A DNA stretch of 64,000 bases from Pantoea sp. CCBC3-3-1 (GCF_007981265.1 NZ_CP034363.1:1550001-1614000), one strand, 5' to 3'; numbered from the stretch's first letter, positions 37,957-52,353 are shown. Numbers and translations: made by a program. The notes: generated by a model not told the origin, from the letters alone.

Positions 37957-39684
37957 CTATAGCGCAATCCGTTGATGGAAGGCGCTGTAATGGCTCTCTT
38001 TTGAGATTAATTCGAGATGATTTCCTTGCTCCACCAGCCTGCCGCCATCCATGACGCAGATTCTGTCAAAGCGATGCAATCCCTGCAGGCGATGCGTTAC
38101 CATAATCAGCGTTTTATCCTGCGCTATTTCCTGCAACAGCTGTAGAATTTGCTGCTCTGTTTCGGCATCCAGGCCTTCTGTAGGTTCATCCAGCAATAGC
38201 AGGGAACCATTATGCAGCAACGCACGGGCAAGCCCCAGCCGCCGCTGTTCTCCGCCTGACAGCTGGCGTCCCCCATCGCCTAACCAGCTATTCAAACCCT
38301 GACCATCTTCCAGCAGGGTGTGCAATCCGACGCGCTGCAAGACCTCTGTCAGTTGCGAGTCGCTGCTGTCAGGCGATGCCAGCAACAGATTGTCACGCAG
38401 CGTATTGCTAAAAATATGCACCCGCTGCGTTACAACGCTGGTCAGTTTTCGCAACGAGGCTTCATCCCATGTTGGCAGCAAATGCCCGTTAAGCCAGATT
38501 TCACCCTGACTGGGATCCCATGCGCGGGTTAACAGCTGAAGTAAAGTTGATTTACCGCAACCTGTTCGGCCCAGCAGCGCAATGTGTTCGCCTGAGGCAA
38601 TTTCCAGCGAAAAATTTTCTATTGCAGAGACGCCGGAATCGTAGCGGAAACTCAGGTTACGCAGGCTAAGAGCGGCACCGTGAGTTTTATGAGTAAACGG
38701 GCGAGAAAACGTTACCGCAGGTTTTTGCGCCAGGATCTGTGCCACACGACGTGCTGAAGTCATAACCTGACCGAGATGCAGAAAAGCGCTGCCAACCGGG
38801 GCTAATGCTTCAAAAGCAGCCAAAGAACAAAACACAAAGAGCGCGATTAATGCACCAGGTTCATTAGCGTTCGCTGTAGTGCCAGCACTCAGCCAGAACA
38901 CCACCACCACCACTAAACCCGTTATGAGCAGCAGCAAAGCTTGCGACAGGCCCGCCAGGCCCGCCTGTTTCCGTTGCGCCTGCTGCCATAACGTTTCGGT
39001 CTTATCCAGCTCAAGACGAAAGCGGGACGCTGCGCCATAAATTTTCAGTTCAGCCTGACTTTGTAGCCAGCCAGTCAACTGACTTCGATACTGCGCTCGC
39101 AGATGGGTAAGATCGTTCCCTGCATTACGACCCGCGCAATAAAATAGCGGCGGCAGTAGCAGCAGCGTCAGCAGCATGATGCCGCCAATGATCATCGCCA
39201 GCTGCCCGTCAAAGCAGCTCAGGCCCGCTGTCACCGCTACAATTACCACAAAAGCGCCAGTCAACGGTGAAAGTATTCGCAGATAGAGATGGTCAAGCGT
39301 ATCGACATCAGCAACCAGTCGGTTAAGGAGATCGCCCTGACTGAAACGGCGTAGTCCGGCAGGAGAGAGCGGGATGAATTTGCTAAAGGTAAATACCCGC
39401 AGGTGTTCCAGTACGCGAAACGTTCCTTCATGACTTACCAGACGTTCGGCATAGCGCGCTGCGGTGCGAATTATTGCTGCGCCCCGCACGCCAGCGGCGG
39501 GCAGCAGATAGTTAAAGCTAAACAGCCCTGCGGCGCCAGCTGTTGAACAGGCCGCCAGAAACCAGCCTGACAGCGTCAGCAGACCGATACTGGCTAACAG
39601 CGTAAGCACGGCCAGTGCGACCCCCAGCGTCAAAAGAAATACATGGCGACGGTAGAGCCGCAGAAAGGGCAGAAGCGTCCTCAT
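37957..39684 (-). CDS. cydC: Cysteine/glutathione exporter subunit CydC
   Basis: A 575-residue half-transporter with an N-terminal six-helix membrane domain and a C-terminal ATPase. Walker A is [10 protein letters not shown], the signature is [15 protein letters not shown] and Walker B is [12 protein letters not shown]. With CydD it exports cysteine and glutathione to the periplasm and is required for cytochrome bd and c assembly. Its ATG overlaps the cydD stop (ATGA), so the two subunits are coupled. Confidence 0.95.
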   Translation of the reverse strand: MRTLLPFLRLYRRHVFLLTLGVALAVLTLLASIGLLTLSGWFLAACSTAGAAGLFSFNYLLPAAGVRGAAIIRTAARYAERLVSHEGTFRVLEHLRVFTFSKFIPLSPAGLRRFSQGDLLNRLVADVDTLDHLYLRILSPLTGAFVVIVAVTAGLSCFDGQLAMIIGGIMLLTLLLLPPLFYCAGRNAGNDLTHLRAQYRSQLTGWLQSQAELKIYGAASRFRLELDKTETLWQQAQRKQAGLAGLSQALLLLITGLVVVVVFWLSAGTTANANEPGALIALFVFCSLAAFEALAPVGSAFLHLGQVMTSARRVAQILAQKPAVTFSRPFTHKTHGAALSLRNLSFRYDSGVSAIENFSLEIASGEHIALLGRTGCGKSTLLQLLTRAWDPSQGEIWLNGHLLPTWDEASLRKLTSVVTQRVHIFSNTLRDNLLLASPDSSDSQLTEVLQRVGLHTLLEDGQGLNSWLGDGGRQLSGGEQRRLGLARALLHNGSLLLLDEPTEGLDAETEQQILQLLQEIAQDKTLIMVTHRLQGLHRFDRICVMDGGRLVEQGNHLELISKESHYSAFHQRIAL

Positions 39685-41441
39685 TCAGCTTTCTCCTCAC
39701 GTCGTGACGCCAGCGCCGCAAAAGGCCCTGACGCCTGTAGCAGTTGCTCTCTGACACCATGCTGGACAATTTTGCCTTCCTGCATTACCCAAATTTCATC
39801 CCAACGATGCAGCTCGTTCAGCTGGTGGGTGATCAGCAGCGTGCTCTGGTTAAAAGAGGCATAATGTAAAGCCTGATTAACGCGTTGTTCGCTGCTGCGG
39901 TCCAGGCTGGCATTGGGTTCATCCAACAGCAGGAGCCTGCAAGATTTATACAGTGCGCGGGCAACAGCAATACGCTGCGCCTGACCAACGGAGAGTGAAG
40001 CAGCAAGCTCCGCCGTTGTATTGGCACCAAACCGGCCAATAAATTCACTGACGCCAGCCAGCTGGCAAACGTGCTGCATTTTTTGACTATCAACAGTGCC
40101 ATTCAGCGCAATATTCTCTTCTATCGTCGCGGCAGGTAAATGCGGATTTTGTCCAACCCATGCCAGCTGCTGCTGCCAGTATTCCGGCTGGATATCCCGC
40201 AACTCTGTGCCGTTGATTCGTAGCGATCCGCGATAGGGAAGATGTCCAAGCAGTACATTAAGCAGAGAGGTTTTCCCGGCACCACTTTTGCCTACTAAAG
40301 CAATTCGTTTCCCGTGTGGCCAGATGAAGCTCATCGGGCCGGCAAGGACGACGCCATCGCCTGTAGTAATAACCAGCGCTTCTGCGGTGATATTCAGGCC
40401 CGGGCTAAAGTCTGGAATACTCACGCCCTGCGGTACTTCAGCGCTTGTTTCCGAACATAAAAATTGTTCAAGCGCATCCGCTGCGCCTACCGCCTGGGCT
40501 TTGGCATGATAATAGGTCCCCAGATCCCGTAACGGCTGGAAAAATTCGGGTGCCAGCAGCAGCGCAAAGAAACCAGCAAATAAAGTCACGCCCGTACCGT
40601 AATGCCCGAAATTTAATTCGCCCAGATAAGAGAAGCCGAAATAAACCGCCACGACCGCGATAGAAATGGAAGCGAAAAACTCCAGTACAGCGGAAGAGAG
40701 AAAAGCCAGCCGTAACACTTCCATCGTACGTTGACGAAATTCGCCAGAAGCCGTGCCAATTTGTGCTGTTTCTGCTTCAGCACGGTGAAAAAGGCGCAAC
40801 GTATCCAGACCACGAAGGCGATCGAGAAAGTGGCCGCTCAATCTTGCCAGCGCCTGGAAATTGCGCCTGTTCGCCTCAGCAGCGCCAATACCAACCATCA
40901 CCATAAATAAGGGAATCAGAGGGGCTGCGACCAGCAAAATCATGGCGGCTGCCCAGTTGACCGGTGCAAGGCCAATCAGAATAAAGCAGGGAACGATAGC
41001 GGCCAGCCGCATTTGAGGAAGATAGCGCGCATAGTAATCCTGCATATCTTCAATTTGTTCCAGCAGCAGCGTGGCCCAACTCCCGGCTGGCTTGCCGTGG
41101 ATCATAGCCGGGCCTGTAGCGTCGAGACGATCGAGGATCTGACGCCGCAGCGCTTTTCTGATGACGTTGCCACAGGCGAAGCCCACTTTTTCTCGTAGCC
41201 AGGCGAGAAGGGCGCGTAACAAAAAGCAGGAAAAAAGCAGGATAAGCTGCGGGATAACGGATTCGCGGGGAAGGTGATCGGCGATCAACCGCTGAAGTAG
41301 CGTAGCCATCAGCCAGGCTTGTAACAGAATCAGCAACGCGCTGATGATGCCTAAGAACAGTGAAAGCTGAAGCCAGCCCTGGCTGTATATGCTCTGGTCT
41401 TTCAACCAGCGGAGCAACTGTTGCTGTCGTGACTTATCCAT
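39681..41441 (-). CDS. cydD: Cysteine/glutathione exporter subunit CydD
   Basis: A 586-residue ABC half-transporter that pairs with CydC. The membrane domain (about 1-320) is followed by an ATPase with Walker A GKSGAGKTSL, a degenerate-looking signature LSVGQAQRIAVARAL and Walker B LLLLDEPNASLD. The LSVGQ signature is the same as in E. coli CydD. It is first of the cydDC operon; trxB lies 150 bases upstream on the same strand, beyond a terminator. Confidence 0.95.
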   Translation of the reverse strand: MDKSRQQQLLRWLKDQSIYSQGWLQLSLFLGIISALLILLQAWLMATLLQRLIADHLPRESVIPQLILLFSCFLLRALLAWLREKVGFACGNVIRKALRRQILDRLDATGPAMIHGKPAGSWATLLLEQIEDMQDYYARYLPQMRLAAIVPCFILIGLAPVNWAAAMILLVAAPLIPLFMVMVGIGAAEANRRNFQALARLSGHFLDRLRGLDTLRLFHRAEAETAQIGTASGEFRQRTMEVLRLAFLSSAVLEFFASISIAVVAVYFGFSYLGELNFGHYGTGVTLFAGFFALLLAPEFFQPLRDLGTYYHAKAQAVGAADALEQFLCSETSAEVPQGVSIPDFSPGLNITAEALVITTGDGVVLAGPMSFIWPHGKRIALVGKSGAGKTSLLNVLLGHLPYRGSLRINGTELRDIQPEYWQQQLAWVGQNPHLPAATIEENIALNGTVDSQKMQHVCQLAGVSEFIGRFGANTTAELAASLSVGQAQRIAVARALYKSCRLLLLDEPNASLDRSSEQRVNQALHYASFNQSTLLITHQLNELHRWDEIWVMQEGKIVQHGVREQLLQASGPFAALASRREEKAE

Positions 41442-41535
41442 GCCTTACCGCATTGCCGGAAGTTTAGCGCGGGAAACGCCGAACGACCTTGTAATTAACA
41501 GGGGAAATGACCGGCGATAATACAGTCTGCAAATG

Positions 41536-41562
41536 AAAAAGGCGACCTGTGAAGGTCGCCTC
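41536..41562 (-). terminator. Terminator of trxB
   Basis: GGCGACC (41541-41547) and GGTCGCC (41554-41560) are reverse complements over a six-base loop. On the minus strand the stem is followed by TTTTTC. It separates trxB from cydD. Confidence 0.85.
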
Positions 41563-41591
41563 AGGCAAGATTGAATCAGACGTTTAACAAC

Positions 41592-43080
<1,489 letters not shown>

Positions 43081-43575
43081 ATGGTAGACAATAAAAAACG
43101 ACCTGGAAAAGATCTCGACAGGATCGATCGTAATATCCTTAATGAGTTGCAGAAGGATGGCCGCATCTCCAACGTCGAGCTTTCGAAACGAGTGGGCTTA
43201 TCACCTACGCCGTGTCTTGAGCGTGTGCGTCGTCTTGAAAGGCAGGGGTTTATTCTTGGCTATACTGCCCAGTTGAACCCGCATTATCTGGATGCATCGC
43301 TACTGGTATTCGTTGAGATTACTCTGAATCGTGGCGCACCCGACGTGTTTGAGCAATTTAACGCCGCCGTACAAAAACTTGAGGAAACTCAAGAGTGTCA
43401 TCTTGTTTCAGGCGATTTTGACTATCTGCTGAAAACCCGCGTACCCGATATGTCTGCCTACCGTAAATTGTTGGGGGAAACCCTGCTACGCCTGCCTGGC
43501 GTGAACGATACGCGGACCTACGTGGTCATGGAAGAAGTGAAGCAAAGTAACCGCTTAGTCATTAAAACGCGGTAA
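43081..43575 (+). CDS. lrp: Leucine-responsive regulatory protein Lrp
   Basis: A 164-residue global regulator, nearly identical to E. coli Lrp. The helix-turn-helix (ISNVELSKRVGLSPTPCLERVRRLERQG) is at about residues 28-55, and the RAM effector domain follows (GAPDVFEQFNAAVQKLEETQECHLVSGDFDYLLKTRV). It senses leucine and controls amino-acid metabolism, including serine and pilus genes. ATG 43081 matches E. coli MVDSKKRPGKD. It is divergent from trxB and followed by ftsK. Confidence 0.97.
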   Translation: MVDNKKRPGKDLDRIDRNILNELQKDGRISNVELSKRVGLSPTPCLERVRRLERQGFILGYTAQLNPHYLDASLLVFVEITLNRGAPDVFEQFNAAVQKLEETQECHLVSGDFDYLLKTRVPDMSAYRKLLGETLLRLPGVNDTRTYVVMEEVKQSNRLVIKTR

Positions 43576-43615
43576 CACAGGGCAGGTGCAAAACCTGGTA
43601 GTTTTCGGTACACTC

Positions 43616-43631
43616 CTGTGAATTCATACAG
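43616..43631 (+). promoter_or_regulatory. LexA (SOS) box upstream of ftsK
   Basis: CTGT-GAATTCAT-ACAG fits the LexA consensus CTGT-N8-ACAG at all eight fixed positions. It is 64-79 bases before the ftsK TTG start. E. coli ftsK (dinH) also carries an SOS-inducible promoter with a LexA box. Confidence 0.85.
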
Positions 43632-43633
43632 GT

Positions 43634-43657
43634 TCAGCGTCGGGCATACCCGGCGCT
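43634..43657 (+). other. Hairpin between lrp and ftsK
   Basis: CAGCGTCGGG (43635-43644) pairs with CCCGGCGCTG (43649-43658) with one G-U pair over a four-base loop. It follows the LexA box directly and precedes ftsK. With no T-tract after it, it may be an lrp transcript end or part of the ftsK leader. Confidence 0.5.
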
Positions 43658-43694
43658 GTTGCCTTCATAGTTTACAGGCACCTGGAGAGTACTC

Positions 43695-46600
43695 TTGAGC
43701 CAGGAATACACAGAAGATAAAGAAGTTTCGTTACAACCGCTGAGCAGTGGGCGTCGTCTGCTGGAAGCGTTATTAATCATTGTTGCTCTTTTCGCCGTTT
43801 ACCTGATGGTAGCATTGCTGAGCTTCAATCCTTCCGATCCCAGCTGGTCGCAAACCGCCTGGCATGAACCTATCCATAATTTGGGCGGCGGCGTTGGCGC
43901 CTGGCTTGCGGATACGCTGTTTTTCATTTTTGGCGTCATGGCCTATGCCATCCCTCCCGTTATTCTGGGGCTGTGCTGGATCACGTTCCGTCAGCGACAT
44001 TCTCAGGATTACATCGACTATTTTGCCGTGGCGTTGCGTTTGATTGGCGTGCTGGCATTAGTGGTGACTTCCTGCGGCCTGGCCGCGCTGAATGCAGATG
44101 ATATCTGGTATTTCGCTTCTGGCGGCGTCATCGGCAGCCTGCTGAGTAATGCTATGGCTCCCTGGTTCAATGGCGCAGGCGGGACGTTAACGCTGTTGTG
44201 CGTTTGGGCCGCTGGGCTGACGCTTTACACCGGCTGGTCATGGTTGACGATTGCTGAAAAGATCGGCGCTGCGGTTATGGGCGTTCTGACCTTTGCCAGC
44301 AACCGGTCTCGTCATGACGAGCGGTGGCATGAAGATGATGAGGAGCAAGAACATGACGAAGCGGCTTCATCATTAAAACTTCAGGCACATGATGACGATG
44401 AGCACGATATTTTGTTATCAGCGCCGAAAAAAGTTCATGATGATAAAGAAGAATATGAAGAGGATGACCACGATCCGTTGCTGAGCAAACCCGTTGCTGC
44501 GGCTGTTGCTCAGCGTTCTTCGGAAGCCCCGGCCATTATCACGGCTCGGCCTCTGGCACCTGAAGCGCCTACTCTGCCCGCGTCTCAGGCTGTCTCTCCA
44601 CCTGTCTCTGCCTCGATCCCAACGCAGGTCGCGACGCAACAACCTGCGTCAACGACTCCGGTCGCGACGGCAAGTGTGCCGCCAGAGCTTTACCGGTTTG
44701 AAGTGCCAGCGGAAACGCCTGCGCCATCCGTGCCGGTTGCAGAAGATGAAGGTCCGAGCATGGGCAACTGGCGTGAAGCGTCAGGCTCACCGTTTGATTT
44801 CTCTTCCTCAGCATCTTCTCAGCCAGCAGATATTGTGGCGGGCAGCATGACGGCTGAAGCAGCGAAAGCGGCGGCGGCATCCGGCGCCTTTATGCCGGGC
44901 TTCAGCGCAACCAGTGAAGCGGCTAATCCGCAGGTTAAGCAAGGTATCGGGCCTGAGTTACCTCGTCCTAATCCGGTAAAGCTTCCTACACGCCGTGAGC
45001 TCGCTTCTTATGGCATCAAACTTCCTTCACAGCGCATTGCCGAAGAGAAGGCTAAAGAAGAGGAACTGCGCCAGCAGCAGGCCGCCGTTGAAACTAATAC
45101 GGATGCTCAGGTACAGGAGGAAGCGCATTTGCGCGAGGCTTTCATGGCTCAGCAACAGACGCGCTACGGTGAAAGTTACGCTGAGGAAGATGAAGAGGAA
45201 GCACAGCATCAGGCTGAGCTTGCACGTCAGTTTGCCGGACAGCAGAATCAACGTTACGGGCAGCCAGAGCCGGAAAATAATGCTGCGCTGAAACTGGATA
45301 CTGCGGGCGCATTCGATTTTTCACCAATGGACGATCTGGTCGACGATGGCCCAAGTGAGCCGCTGTTTACCTTATCTGCCGTAGCGGAAGAAACTGTTAA
45401 GCCTGTTGAGCAGCCCCAGTGGCAGCAACACAGCCAGGCTCCACAACAGACGCAGGCTCAGCAAGCTGCGCCATCGTGGCAGGCCGCTCGGCCGGAAGCC
45501 CCGGTTCAGCAAGCTGCCCCGTCATGGCAGACTGCCCAGCCGGAAGCCCCGGTTCAGCAAGCTGCGCCATCGTGGCAGGCCGCTCAGCCGGAAGCCCCGG
45601 TTCAGCAAGCTGCGCCATCGTGGCAGGCCGCTCGGCCGGAAGCCCCGGTTCAGCAAGCTGCGCCGTCATGGCAGGCCGCTCAGCCGGAAGCCCCGGTTCA
45701 GCAAGCTGCGCCGTCATGGCAGGCTGCCCAGCCGGAAGCCCCGGTTCAGCAGCCAGAAGCCGCCAATCCAATGGCCGACAGCCTGTTTCATCCGTTCCTG
45801 GTACGACATGAACAGCCGTTGGAAAAACCGACTACGCCATTGCCAACGCTTGATTTGTTGACGGCACCGCCAGCAGAAGCTGAGCCCGTAGACATGTTTG
45901 CCCTGGAGCAAACCGCTCGACTGGTTGAAGCTCGCCTGGCTGACTATCGCGTTAAAGCTGAAGTAGTCGGTATTTCGCCGGGGCCGGTGATCACACGTTT
46001 TGAACTGGATTTGGCACCGGGTGTTAAAGCGGCTCGTATTTCTAATCTTTCACGTGACCTTGCTCGTTCACTCTCTGCCGTAGCGGTACGTGTAGTGGAA
46101 GTTATTCCAGGTAAGCCATACGTGGGTCTTGAGCTGCCTAATAAGCATCGTCAGACGGTTTACATGCGTGAAGTACTTGAGTGCGATAAGTTCCGTGACA
46201 ATCCTTCACCGCTAGCTGTTGTGCTGGGTAAAGATATTGCAGGACAGCCAGTCGTGGCGGATCTGGCAAAAATGCCACACTTGCTGGTTGCCGGTACAAC
46301 GGGCTCCGGTAAGTCTGTTGGCGTGAACGCCATGATCATCAGCATGCTTTATAAAGCTACGCCGGAAGAAGTTCGCTTTATCATGATCGATCCAAAAATG
46401 CTGGAGCTGTCGGTTTACGAAGGTATTCCGCATTTGCTGACTGAAGTGGTCACCGATATGAAGGATGCGGCGAACGCGCTGCGCTGGAGTGTCGGTGAGA
46501 TGGAGCGACGCTATAAGCTGATGTCCGCACTGGGCGTGCGTAATCTGGCTGGCTATAACGAGAAAGTGAAGCTGGCTGAAGCGATGGGTCGTCCTATTCC

Positions 46601-47315
46601 GGATCCTTTCTGGAAACCGGGTGACAGCATGGATACTACGCCGCCGGTGCTGGAAAAACTGCCTTACATTGTTGTATTGGTTGATGAGTTCGCCGATCTG
46701 ATGATGGCGGTTGGTAAGAAAGTGGAAGAGCTGATTGCTCGTCTGGCGCAGAAAGCGCGTGCTGCCGGTATCCATCTGGTTCTGGCTACACAGCGTCCTT
46801 CTGTTGATGTTATTACCGGGTTGATTAAGGCGAACATACCAACGCGTATTGCCTTTACCGTTTCCAGTAAAATCGACTCCCGCACGATCCTCGATCAGGG
46901 CGGAGCCGAATCGCTGTTGGGAATGGGGGACATGCTGTATATGCCGCCGAACTCCTCAATGCCAATGCGTGTTCATGGCGCATTTGTCCTTGATCAGGAG
47001 GTTCATGCGGTCGTACAGGATTGGAAAGCACGCGGGCGCCCTCAGTATATCGAAAGCATTACTGCTGGTGAGGAAAGCGAAAGCGGTGCGCTCGGTCTTG
47101 ATGCTGATGAAGAACTGGATCCTCTGTTCGATCAGGCAGTGTCGTTCGTGGTTGAAAAACGACGGGCTTCCATTTCTGGGGTGCAACGCCAGTTCCGTAT
47201 CGGTTATAACCGTGCGGCCCGAATTATTGAGCAGATGGAAGCACAAAGTATTGTGTCGACGCCGGGTCATAACGGTAACCGGGAAGTCCTCTCGCCACCG
47301 CCCCATGAAATGTAA
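43695..47315 (+). CDS. ftsK: DNA translocase FtsK
   Basis: A 1206-residue septal DNA pump. It starts at TTG 43695 after CTGGAG, giving [14 protein letters not shown] as in E. coli. Residues 1-200 hold about four membrane segments that recruit later division proteins. Residues 200-760 are a linker rich in acidic residues, Pro and Gln that includes six copies of a 16-residue repeat (589-684). The motor has Walker A GTTGSGKS (867-874), followed by [12 protein letters not shown]alker B. The C-terminal gamma domain ([33 protein letters not shown]) reads KOPS sequences. It pumps DNA toward dif for XerCD resolution. It is shorter than E. coli FtsK because the linker differs. Confidence 0.96.
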   Translation: MSQEYTEDKEVSLQPLSSGRRLLEALLIIVALFAVYLMVALLSFNPSDPSWSQTAWHEPIHNLGGGVGAWLADTLFFIFGVMAYAIPPVILGLCWITFRQRHSQDYIDYFAVALRLIGVLALVVTSCGLAALNADDIWYFASGGVIGSLLSNAMAPWFNGAGGTLTLLCVWAAGLTLYTGWSWLTIAEKIGAAVMGVLTFASNRSRHDERWHEDDEEQEHDEAASSLKLQAHDDDEHDILLSAPKKVHDDKEEYEEDDHDPLLSKPVAAAVAQRSSEAPAIITARPLAPEAPTLPASQAVSPPVSASIPTQVATQQPASTTPVATASVPPELYRFEVPAETPAPSVPVAEDEGPSMGNWREASGSPFDFSSSASSQPADIVAGSMTAEAAKAAAASGAFMPGFSATSEAANPQVKQGIGPELPRPNPVKLPTRRELASYGIKLPSQRIAEEKAKEEELRQQQAAVETNTDAQVQEEAHLREAFMAQQQTRYGESYAEEDEEEAQHQAELARQFAGQQNQRYGQPEPENNAALKLDTAGAFDFSPMDDLVDDGPSEPLFTLSAVAEETVKPVEQPQWQQHSQAPQQTQAQQAAPSWQAARPEAPVQQAAPSWQTAQPEAPVQQAAPSWQAAQPEAPVQQAAPSWQAARPEAPVQQAAPSWQAAQPEAPVQQAAPSWQAAQPEAPVQQPEAANPMADSLFHPFLVRHEQPLEKPTTPLPTLDLLTAPPAEAEPVDMFALEQTARLVEARLADYRVKAEVVGISPGPVITRFELDLAPGVKAARISNLSRDLARSLSAVAVRVVEVIPGKPYVGLELPNKHRQTVYMREVLECDKFRDNPSPLAVVLGKDIAGQPVVADLAKMPHLLVAGTTGSGKSVGVNAMIISMLYKATPEEVRFIMIDPKMLELSVYEGIPHLLTEVVTDMKDAANALRWSVGEMERRYKLMSALGVRNLAGYNEKVKLAEAMGRPIPDPFWKPGDSMDTTPPVLEKLPYIVVLVDEFADLMMAVGKKVEELIARLAQKARAAGIHLVLATQRPSVDVITGLIKANIPTRIAFTVSSKIDSRTILDQGGAESLLGMGDMLYMPPNSSMPMRVHGAFVLDQEVHAVVQDWKARGRPQYIESITAGEESESGALGLDADEELDPLFDQAVSFVVEKRRASISGVQRQFRIGYNRAARIIEQMEAQSIVSTPGHNGNREVLSPPPHEM
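45459..45746 (+). repeat. Six tandem 48-base repeats in the ftsK linker
   Basis: Six in-frame units each encode [15 protein letters not shown] with small changes: Arg or Gln at one position and one Thr for Ala. Some of the DNA units differ at only a few bases, so they look recently copied. The run covers FtsK residues 589-684 and ends with QQPEAANP. Confidence 0.95.
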
Positions 47316-47335
47316 TAGCAGCAAACGCTAAGCAG

Positions 47336-47357
47336 CGGGCCGGGATAATCCGGCCCG
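47336..47357 (+). terminator. Strong hairpin after ftsK
   Basis: CGGGCCGG (47336-47343) pairs with CCGGCCCG (47350-47357) over GATAAT, about 20 bases after the ftsK stop. The following TTGAGTTT is only a weak T-tract, so termination may be partial before lolA. Confidence 0.6.
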
Positions 47358-47505
47358 TTGAGTTTGCACGCGATATCCCCATATCTACTCTGTCCGTCAG
47401 GGGATTAAGGTTAATCTCCTGTTGCAATCGTTGCAGTCCGGCTACAGTTATCCACACAGGTTTACCCGCTAACCGGGATAAAATAGTTTCAATAAGGATG
47501 CCCTG

Positions 47506-48117
47506 ATGAAAAAATTAATGATTTCCTGCTGTCTGCTTGCTGCTTTCTCTTCTGCCAGCGTGCTGGCTGACGCCTCTTCCGATCTGCAGCAGCGTCTGGA
47601 CAAAGTGAAAAGCTTCCATGCCAGCTTTACGCAAAAAGTGACTGACGGCAGCGGCCAATCCGTCCAGGATGGTGAAGGTGAACTGTGGGTTAAACGCCCT
47701 AATCTTTTCAACTGGCATATGACCGCCCCTGATGAAAGTATCCTGATTTCAGATGGCGAAACGCTGTGGTTCTATAACCCTTTTGTTGAGCAGGTCAGCG
47801 CTACCTGGCTGAAGAATGCCACCAGCAATACGCCGTTTATGCTGATTGCCCGTAATCAGGGTAATGACTGGAAACAATACAACATCACGCAGCTGGGTGA
47901 TAATTTTGAACTGACGCCGAAATCGGCCGATGGCAATTTGAAGCAGTTCACCATTAACGTTTCCAAAAGCGGAACCATTAACCAGTTCAGTGCGGTAGAA
48001 CAAGATGGCCAGCGCAGCAGCTATGCGCTCAAAAGTCAGCAGAATGGTGCTGTCGCAGCCGATAAGTTCAAGTTTACGCCGCCAAAAGGCGTGACGCTGG
48101 ACGATCAACGTCAGTGA
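47506..48117 (+). CDS. lolA: Outer-membrane lipoprotein chaperone LolA
   Basis: A 203-residue periplasmic carrier, the same length as E. coli LolA. A signal peptide is cleaved after Ala21 (SVLA-DASS). The mature protein has [45 protein letters not shown], typical of the LolA barrel that shields lipid chains of lipoproteins between LolCDE and LolB. AAGGATG precedes the start. rarA follows seven bases after its stop. Confidence 0.96.
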   Translation: MKKLMISCCLLAAFSSASVLADASSDLQQRLDKVKSFHASFTQKVTDGSGQSVQDGEGELWVKRPNLFNWHMTAPDESILISDGETLWFYNPFVEQVSATWLKNATSNTPFMLIARNQGNDWKQYNITQLGDNFELTPKSADGNLKQFTINVSKSGTINQFSAVEQDGQRSSYALKSQQNGAVAADKFKFTPPKGVTLDDQRQ

Positions 48118-48124
48118 GGTTAGC

Positions 48125-49468
48125 GTGAGCAGTCTGTCTCTGGATTTCTCCCACAACGAATTTCAGCCATTGGCCGCACGCATGCGGCCCCGTAAGCTTG
48201 CCGAATATATTGGTCAGCAGCATCTTCTGGCAGCGGGTAAACCTTTGCCCCGGGCAATTGAAGCGGGGCATCTGCACTCGATGATCCTCTGGGGGCCGCC
48301 GGGCACCGGAAAGACGACGCTGGCCGAAATTATTGGTCATTATGGCCAGGCTGACGTTGAACGTATCTCCGCGGTGACCTCTGGCGTTAAAGAAATTCGT
48401 GAGGCTATTGAACGTGCACGTCAAAACCGCAATGCAGGACGACGCACGATTCTGTTTGTGGACGAGGTGCATCGCTTCAACAAAAGCCAGCAGGATGCTT
48501 TTTTACCGCACATTGAAGATGGCACTATCACGTTCATTGGCGCGACTACTGAAAATCCCTCCTTTGAATTGAATTCGGCGTTACTTTCCCGGGCACGTGT
48601 CTATTTGCTGAAGTCCCTTACCCGCGAAGATATTGAAACCGTGCTGGATCAGGCGATGAAGGATGAGGCGCGGGGTTACGGCAAGCAAAATATTGTTCTG
48701 CCAGACGAAACCCGGCGGATGGTAGCTGAATTAGTTAGCGGTGATGCCCGGCGAGCTTTAAATACGTTGGAAATGATGGCCGATATGGCCGAAGTGGACA
48801 GCAAAGGCCTGCGCACGCTCACGGTGCAACTCCTGAATGAAGTATCAGGCGAGCGTAGCGCCAGATTCGACAATAAAGGCGATCGTTATTACGATCTGAT
48901 CTCTGCGCTGCATAAATCTGTCCGAGGCTCCGCGCCCGATGCGGCTTTGTACTGGTATGCCCGCATTATTACCGCAGGCGGCGATCCTTTGTATGTTGCC
49001 CGTCGGTTGCTTGCTATTGCTTCTGAAGATGTCGGTAATGCCGATCCTCGCGGTATGCAGGTGGCGATTTCAGCATGGGATTGTTTTACCCGTGTTGGCC
49101 CGGCTGAAGGCGAGCGGGCAATTGCACAGGCGATCGTTTACCTGGCTTGCGCACCGAAAAGTAACGCTGTTTATACCGCTTTTAAAGCAGCAATGCGTGA
49201 TGCTCGCGATAACCCGGACTACGATGTTCCTGAGCACTTGCGCAATGCGCCAACTAAATTGATGAAAGAGATGGGGCTGGGTGCAGAGTATCGTTACGCT
49301 CACGATGAACCGAATGCTTATGCGGCAGGCGAGGACTATTTCCCGGCTGAAATGGCGATGACTCGCTATTACCGTCCCACCTCGCGAGGGCTGGAAGGGA
49401 AGATTGGTGAAAAGCTCACCTGGCTCGCTGAGCAGGATCAAAATAGCCCGACAAAACGCTATCGCTAA
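48125..49468 (+). CDS. rarA: Replication-associated recombination protein RarA
   Basis: A 447-residue AAA+ ATPase of the RarA/Mgs1/WRNIP1 family that acts at stalled replication forks and binds SSB. Walker A is [10 protein letters not shown] near residue 59, and Walker B is [17 protein letters not shown]. Length and sequence match E. coli RarA. It starts at GTG 48125, eight bases after GAGG. It shares an operon with lolA. Confidence 0.96.
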   Translation: MSSLSLDFSHNEFQPLAARMRPRKLAEYIGQQHLLAAGKPLPRAIEAGHLHSMILWGPPGTGKTTLAEIIGHYGQADVERISAVTSGVKEIREAIERARQNRNAGRRTILFVDEVHRFNKSQQDAFLPHIEDGTITFIGATTENPSFELNSALLSRARVYLLKSLTREDIETVLDQAMKDEARGYGKQNIVLPDETRRMVAELVSGDARRALNTLEMMADMAEVDSKGLRTLTVQLLNEVSGERSARFDNKGDRYYDLISALHKSVRGSAPDAALYWYARIITAGGDPLYVARRLLAIASEDVGNADPRGMQVAISAWDCFTRVGPAEGERAIAQAIVYLACAPKSNAVYTAFKAAMRDARDNPDYDVPEHLRNAPTKLMKEMGLGAEYRYAHDEPNAYAAGEDYFPAEMAMTRYYRPTSRGLEGKIGEKLTWLAEQDQNSPTKRYR

Positions 49469-49535
49469 CATTAACGTTGCGGTAAGGTTAGCAAGGAATT
49501 CAACGTATTCGCCGTGCGGATGCGCCCTTCTTTAA

Positions 49536-50852
<1,317 letters not shown>

Positions 50853-50868
50853 CGCTCAGCGCGTTATA

Positions 50869-50900
50869 AAAAACCTGCGGCTTTGTCTGCAGGTTTTTTT
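50869..50900 (+). terminator. Terminator of serS
   Basis: AAACCTGC (50871-50878) and GCAGGTTT (50889-50896) are exact reverse complements over a ten-base loop and run into seven T. It lies 18 bases after the serS stop. Confidence 0.9.
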
Positions 50901-51172
50901 ATCCGTAAGCCTTTAAAAACATCTGAAATTCGTTTCTTTATCAGCAATAAAAATCATCGATAATGAAAGCGGTATTTTTGTTAATACGCTCATTTTTCAT
51001 AGAGATAACGTAATTACAGCCTGGCAACGTTGTTGCGTTAACTTATTGAAGATAAAAAAATTAAATCGGTTCGCAGCAAATCGTGCTGCATGCGATTTTT
51101 GGCCGTTGACTTTAATCTGGCGAGTGGCATTATGCGCGCCAAATCCTCTGCTGTTTTGGTAGTTTCCTGACT
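50901..51172. other. AT-rich intergenic region upstream of ycaD
   Basis: About 270 bases with no gene. Small inverted repeats are present (GTATT/AATAC near 50971-50986, GCAAC/GTTGC near 51023-51035, GCAGCA/TGCTGC near 51075-51091). In E. coli the dmsABC operon occupies the interval between serS and ycaD; it is absent here. Confidence 0.4.
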
Positions 51173-52321
51173 ATGTCAACCTGGTCCCGTCCCGTAATTA
51201 TGCTGCTTTGCGGCCTGCTGCTATTGACCATTTCTATCGCCGTGCTGAATACGCTGGTGCCGCTGTGGCTTACCCATGATGCGTTGCCAACCTGGCAAGT
51301 GGGTGGCGTAAGTTCATCTTATTTTACGGGCAACCTGGTGGGGGCATTACTCGCAGGCTGGTTGATTAAGCGACTCGGTTTTAATCGCGCTTATTATATC
51401 GCCTCGATTACTTTTGCTCTGGCTACGGCAGCTTTAGGACTGGAAAGCGGATTTCTTTCGTGGTCTTTATGGCGCTTTGTTGCAGGAATTGGTTGCGCGC
51501 TAATTTGGGTAGTGGTGGAAAGTGCTTTACTGTGCAGCGGAACGCTTCGTAATCGCGGCCAGCTACTGGCTGCCTATATGATCGTTTATTACCTGGGAAC
51601 GGTTGCCGGACAGCTCCTGGTTAGTAAAATGTCTACCGGCCTGCTGCATGTCCTGCCCTGGGTGACCGGTTTTATTGTTGCGGCCATTTTACCTCTGATT
51701 TTTACTCAGATTACGGCAAAGTCTGAGGATGAAGAAACGTCAGGCCGTATGTGGTCTATGTTGCGTCGTCGCAGTGCACGTCTTGGCATTAACGGCTGCA
51801 TTATTTCTGGGATTCTGTTGGGCTCGCTGTACGGCCTGATGCCGCTTTATCTTTCCCATCAGGGCATGAGCGACGCGAACGTCGGATACTGGATGGCGCT
51901 GCTTATTAGCGCGGGTATTATCGGGCAATGGCCGGTCGGACGACTTGCCGACCGTTATGGTCGTTTGCTGGTGCTTCGCGTGCAGGTTTTTGGCGTCATT
52001 CTGGGCGCACTGGCCATGCTCAGTAATACTGCCATGGCACCAGCATTATTCGTTTTAGGCTGTGCAGGTTTTACACTTTATCCCGTCGCTATGTCATGGG
52101 CCTGTGAGAAAGTGTCGCATCATGAGCTGGTGTCTATGAATCAGGCACTGTTGCTCAGCTACACGTTGGGAAGCCTTGCCGGCCCCGCGCTGACATCGTT
52201 ACTGATGCAAAATTACTCCGATCGGGTGTTGTTTGTCATGATTGCCGCCGTAGCATTTATCTATCTGGTTATGCTGTTGCGTAAGGCCGATCAGCATGCC
52301 ACACCGATTGCCCATGCATAA
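51173..52321 (+). CDS. ycaD: Major facilitator superfamily transporter YcaD
   Basis: A 382-residue inner-membrane protein with about twelve hydrophobic segments, equal in length to E. coli YcaD. It has the MFS loop motif [13 protein letters not shown] between the seventh-to-ninth helices, and its N-terminus ([32 protein letters not shown]) is characteristic. The substrate is unknown. It is converged upon by pflA, with a shared hairpin between them. Confidence 0.92.
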   Translation: MSTWSRPVIMLLCGLLLLTISIAVLNTLVPLWLTHDALPTWQVGGVSSSYFTGNLVGALLAGWLIKRLGFNRAYYIASITFALATAALGLESGFLSWSLWRFVAGIGCALIWVVVESALLCSGTLRNRGQLLAAYMIVYYLGTVAGQLLVSKMSTGLLHVLPWVTGFIVAAILPLIFTQITAKSEDEETSGRMWSMLRRRSARLGINGCIISGILLGSLYGLMPLYLSHQGMSDANVGYWMALLISAGIIGQWPVGRLADRYGRLLVLRVQVFGVILGALAMLSNTAMAPALFVLGCAGFTLYPVAMSWACEKVSHHELVSMNQALLLSYTLGSLAGPALTSLLMQNYSDRVLFVMIAAVAFIYLVMLLRKADQHATPIAHA

Positions 52322-52353
52322 GTGCTAAAAATAAAGCCGACGGTTTAAAAGAG

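Noticed and set aside
45397..45771. A long minus-strand open frame opposite the ftsK repeats encoding a repetitive [11 protein letters not shown] protein
   Set aside because: It is a by-product of the 48-base repeat read on the other strand, with no ribosome site and a strongly supported FtsK frame.
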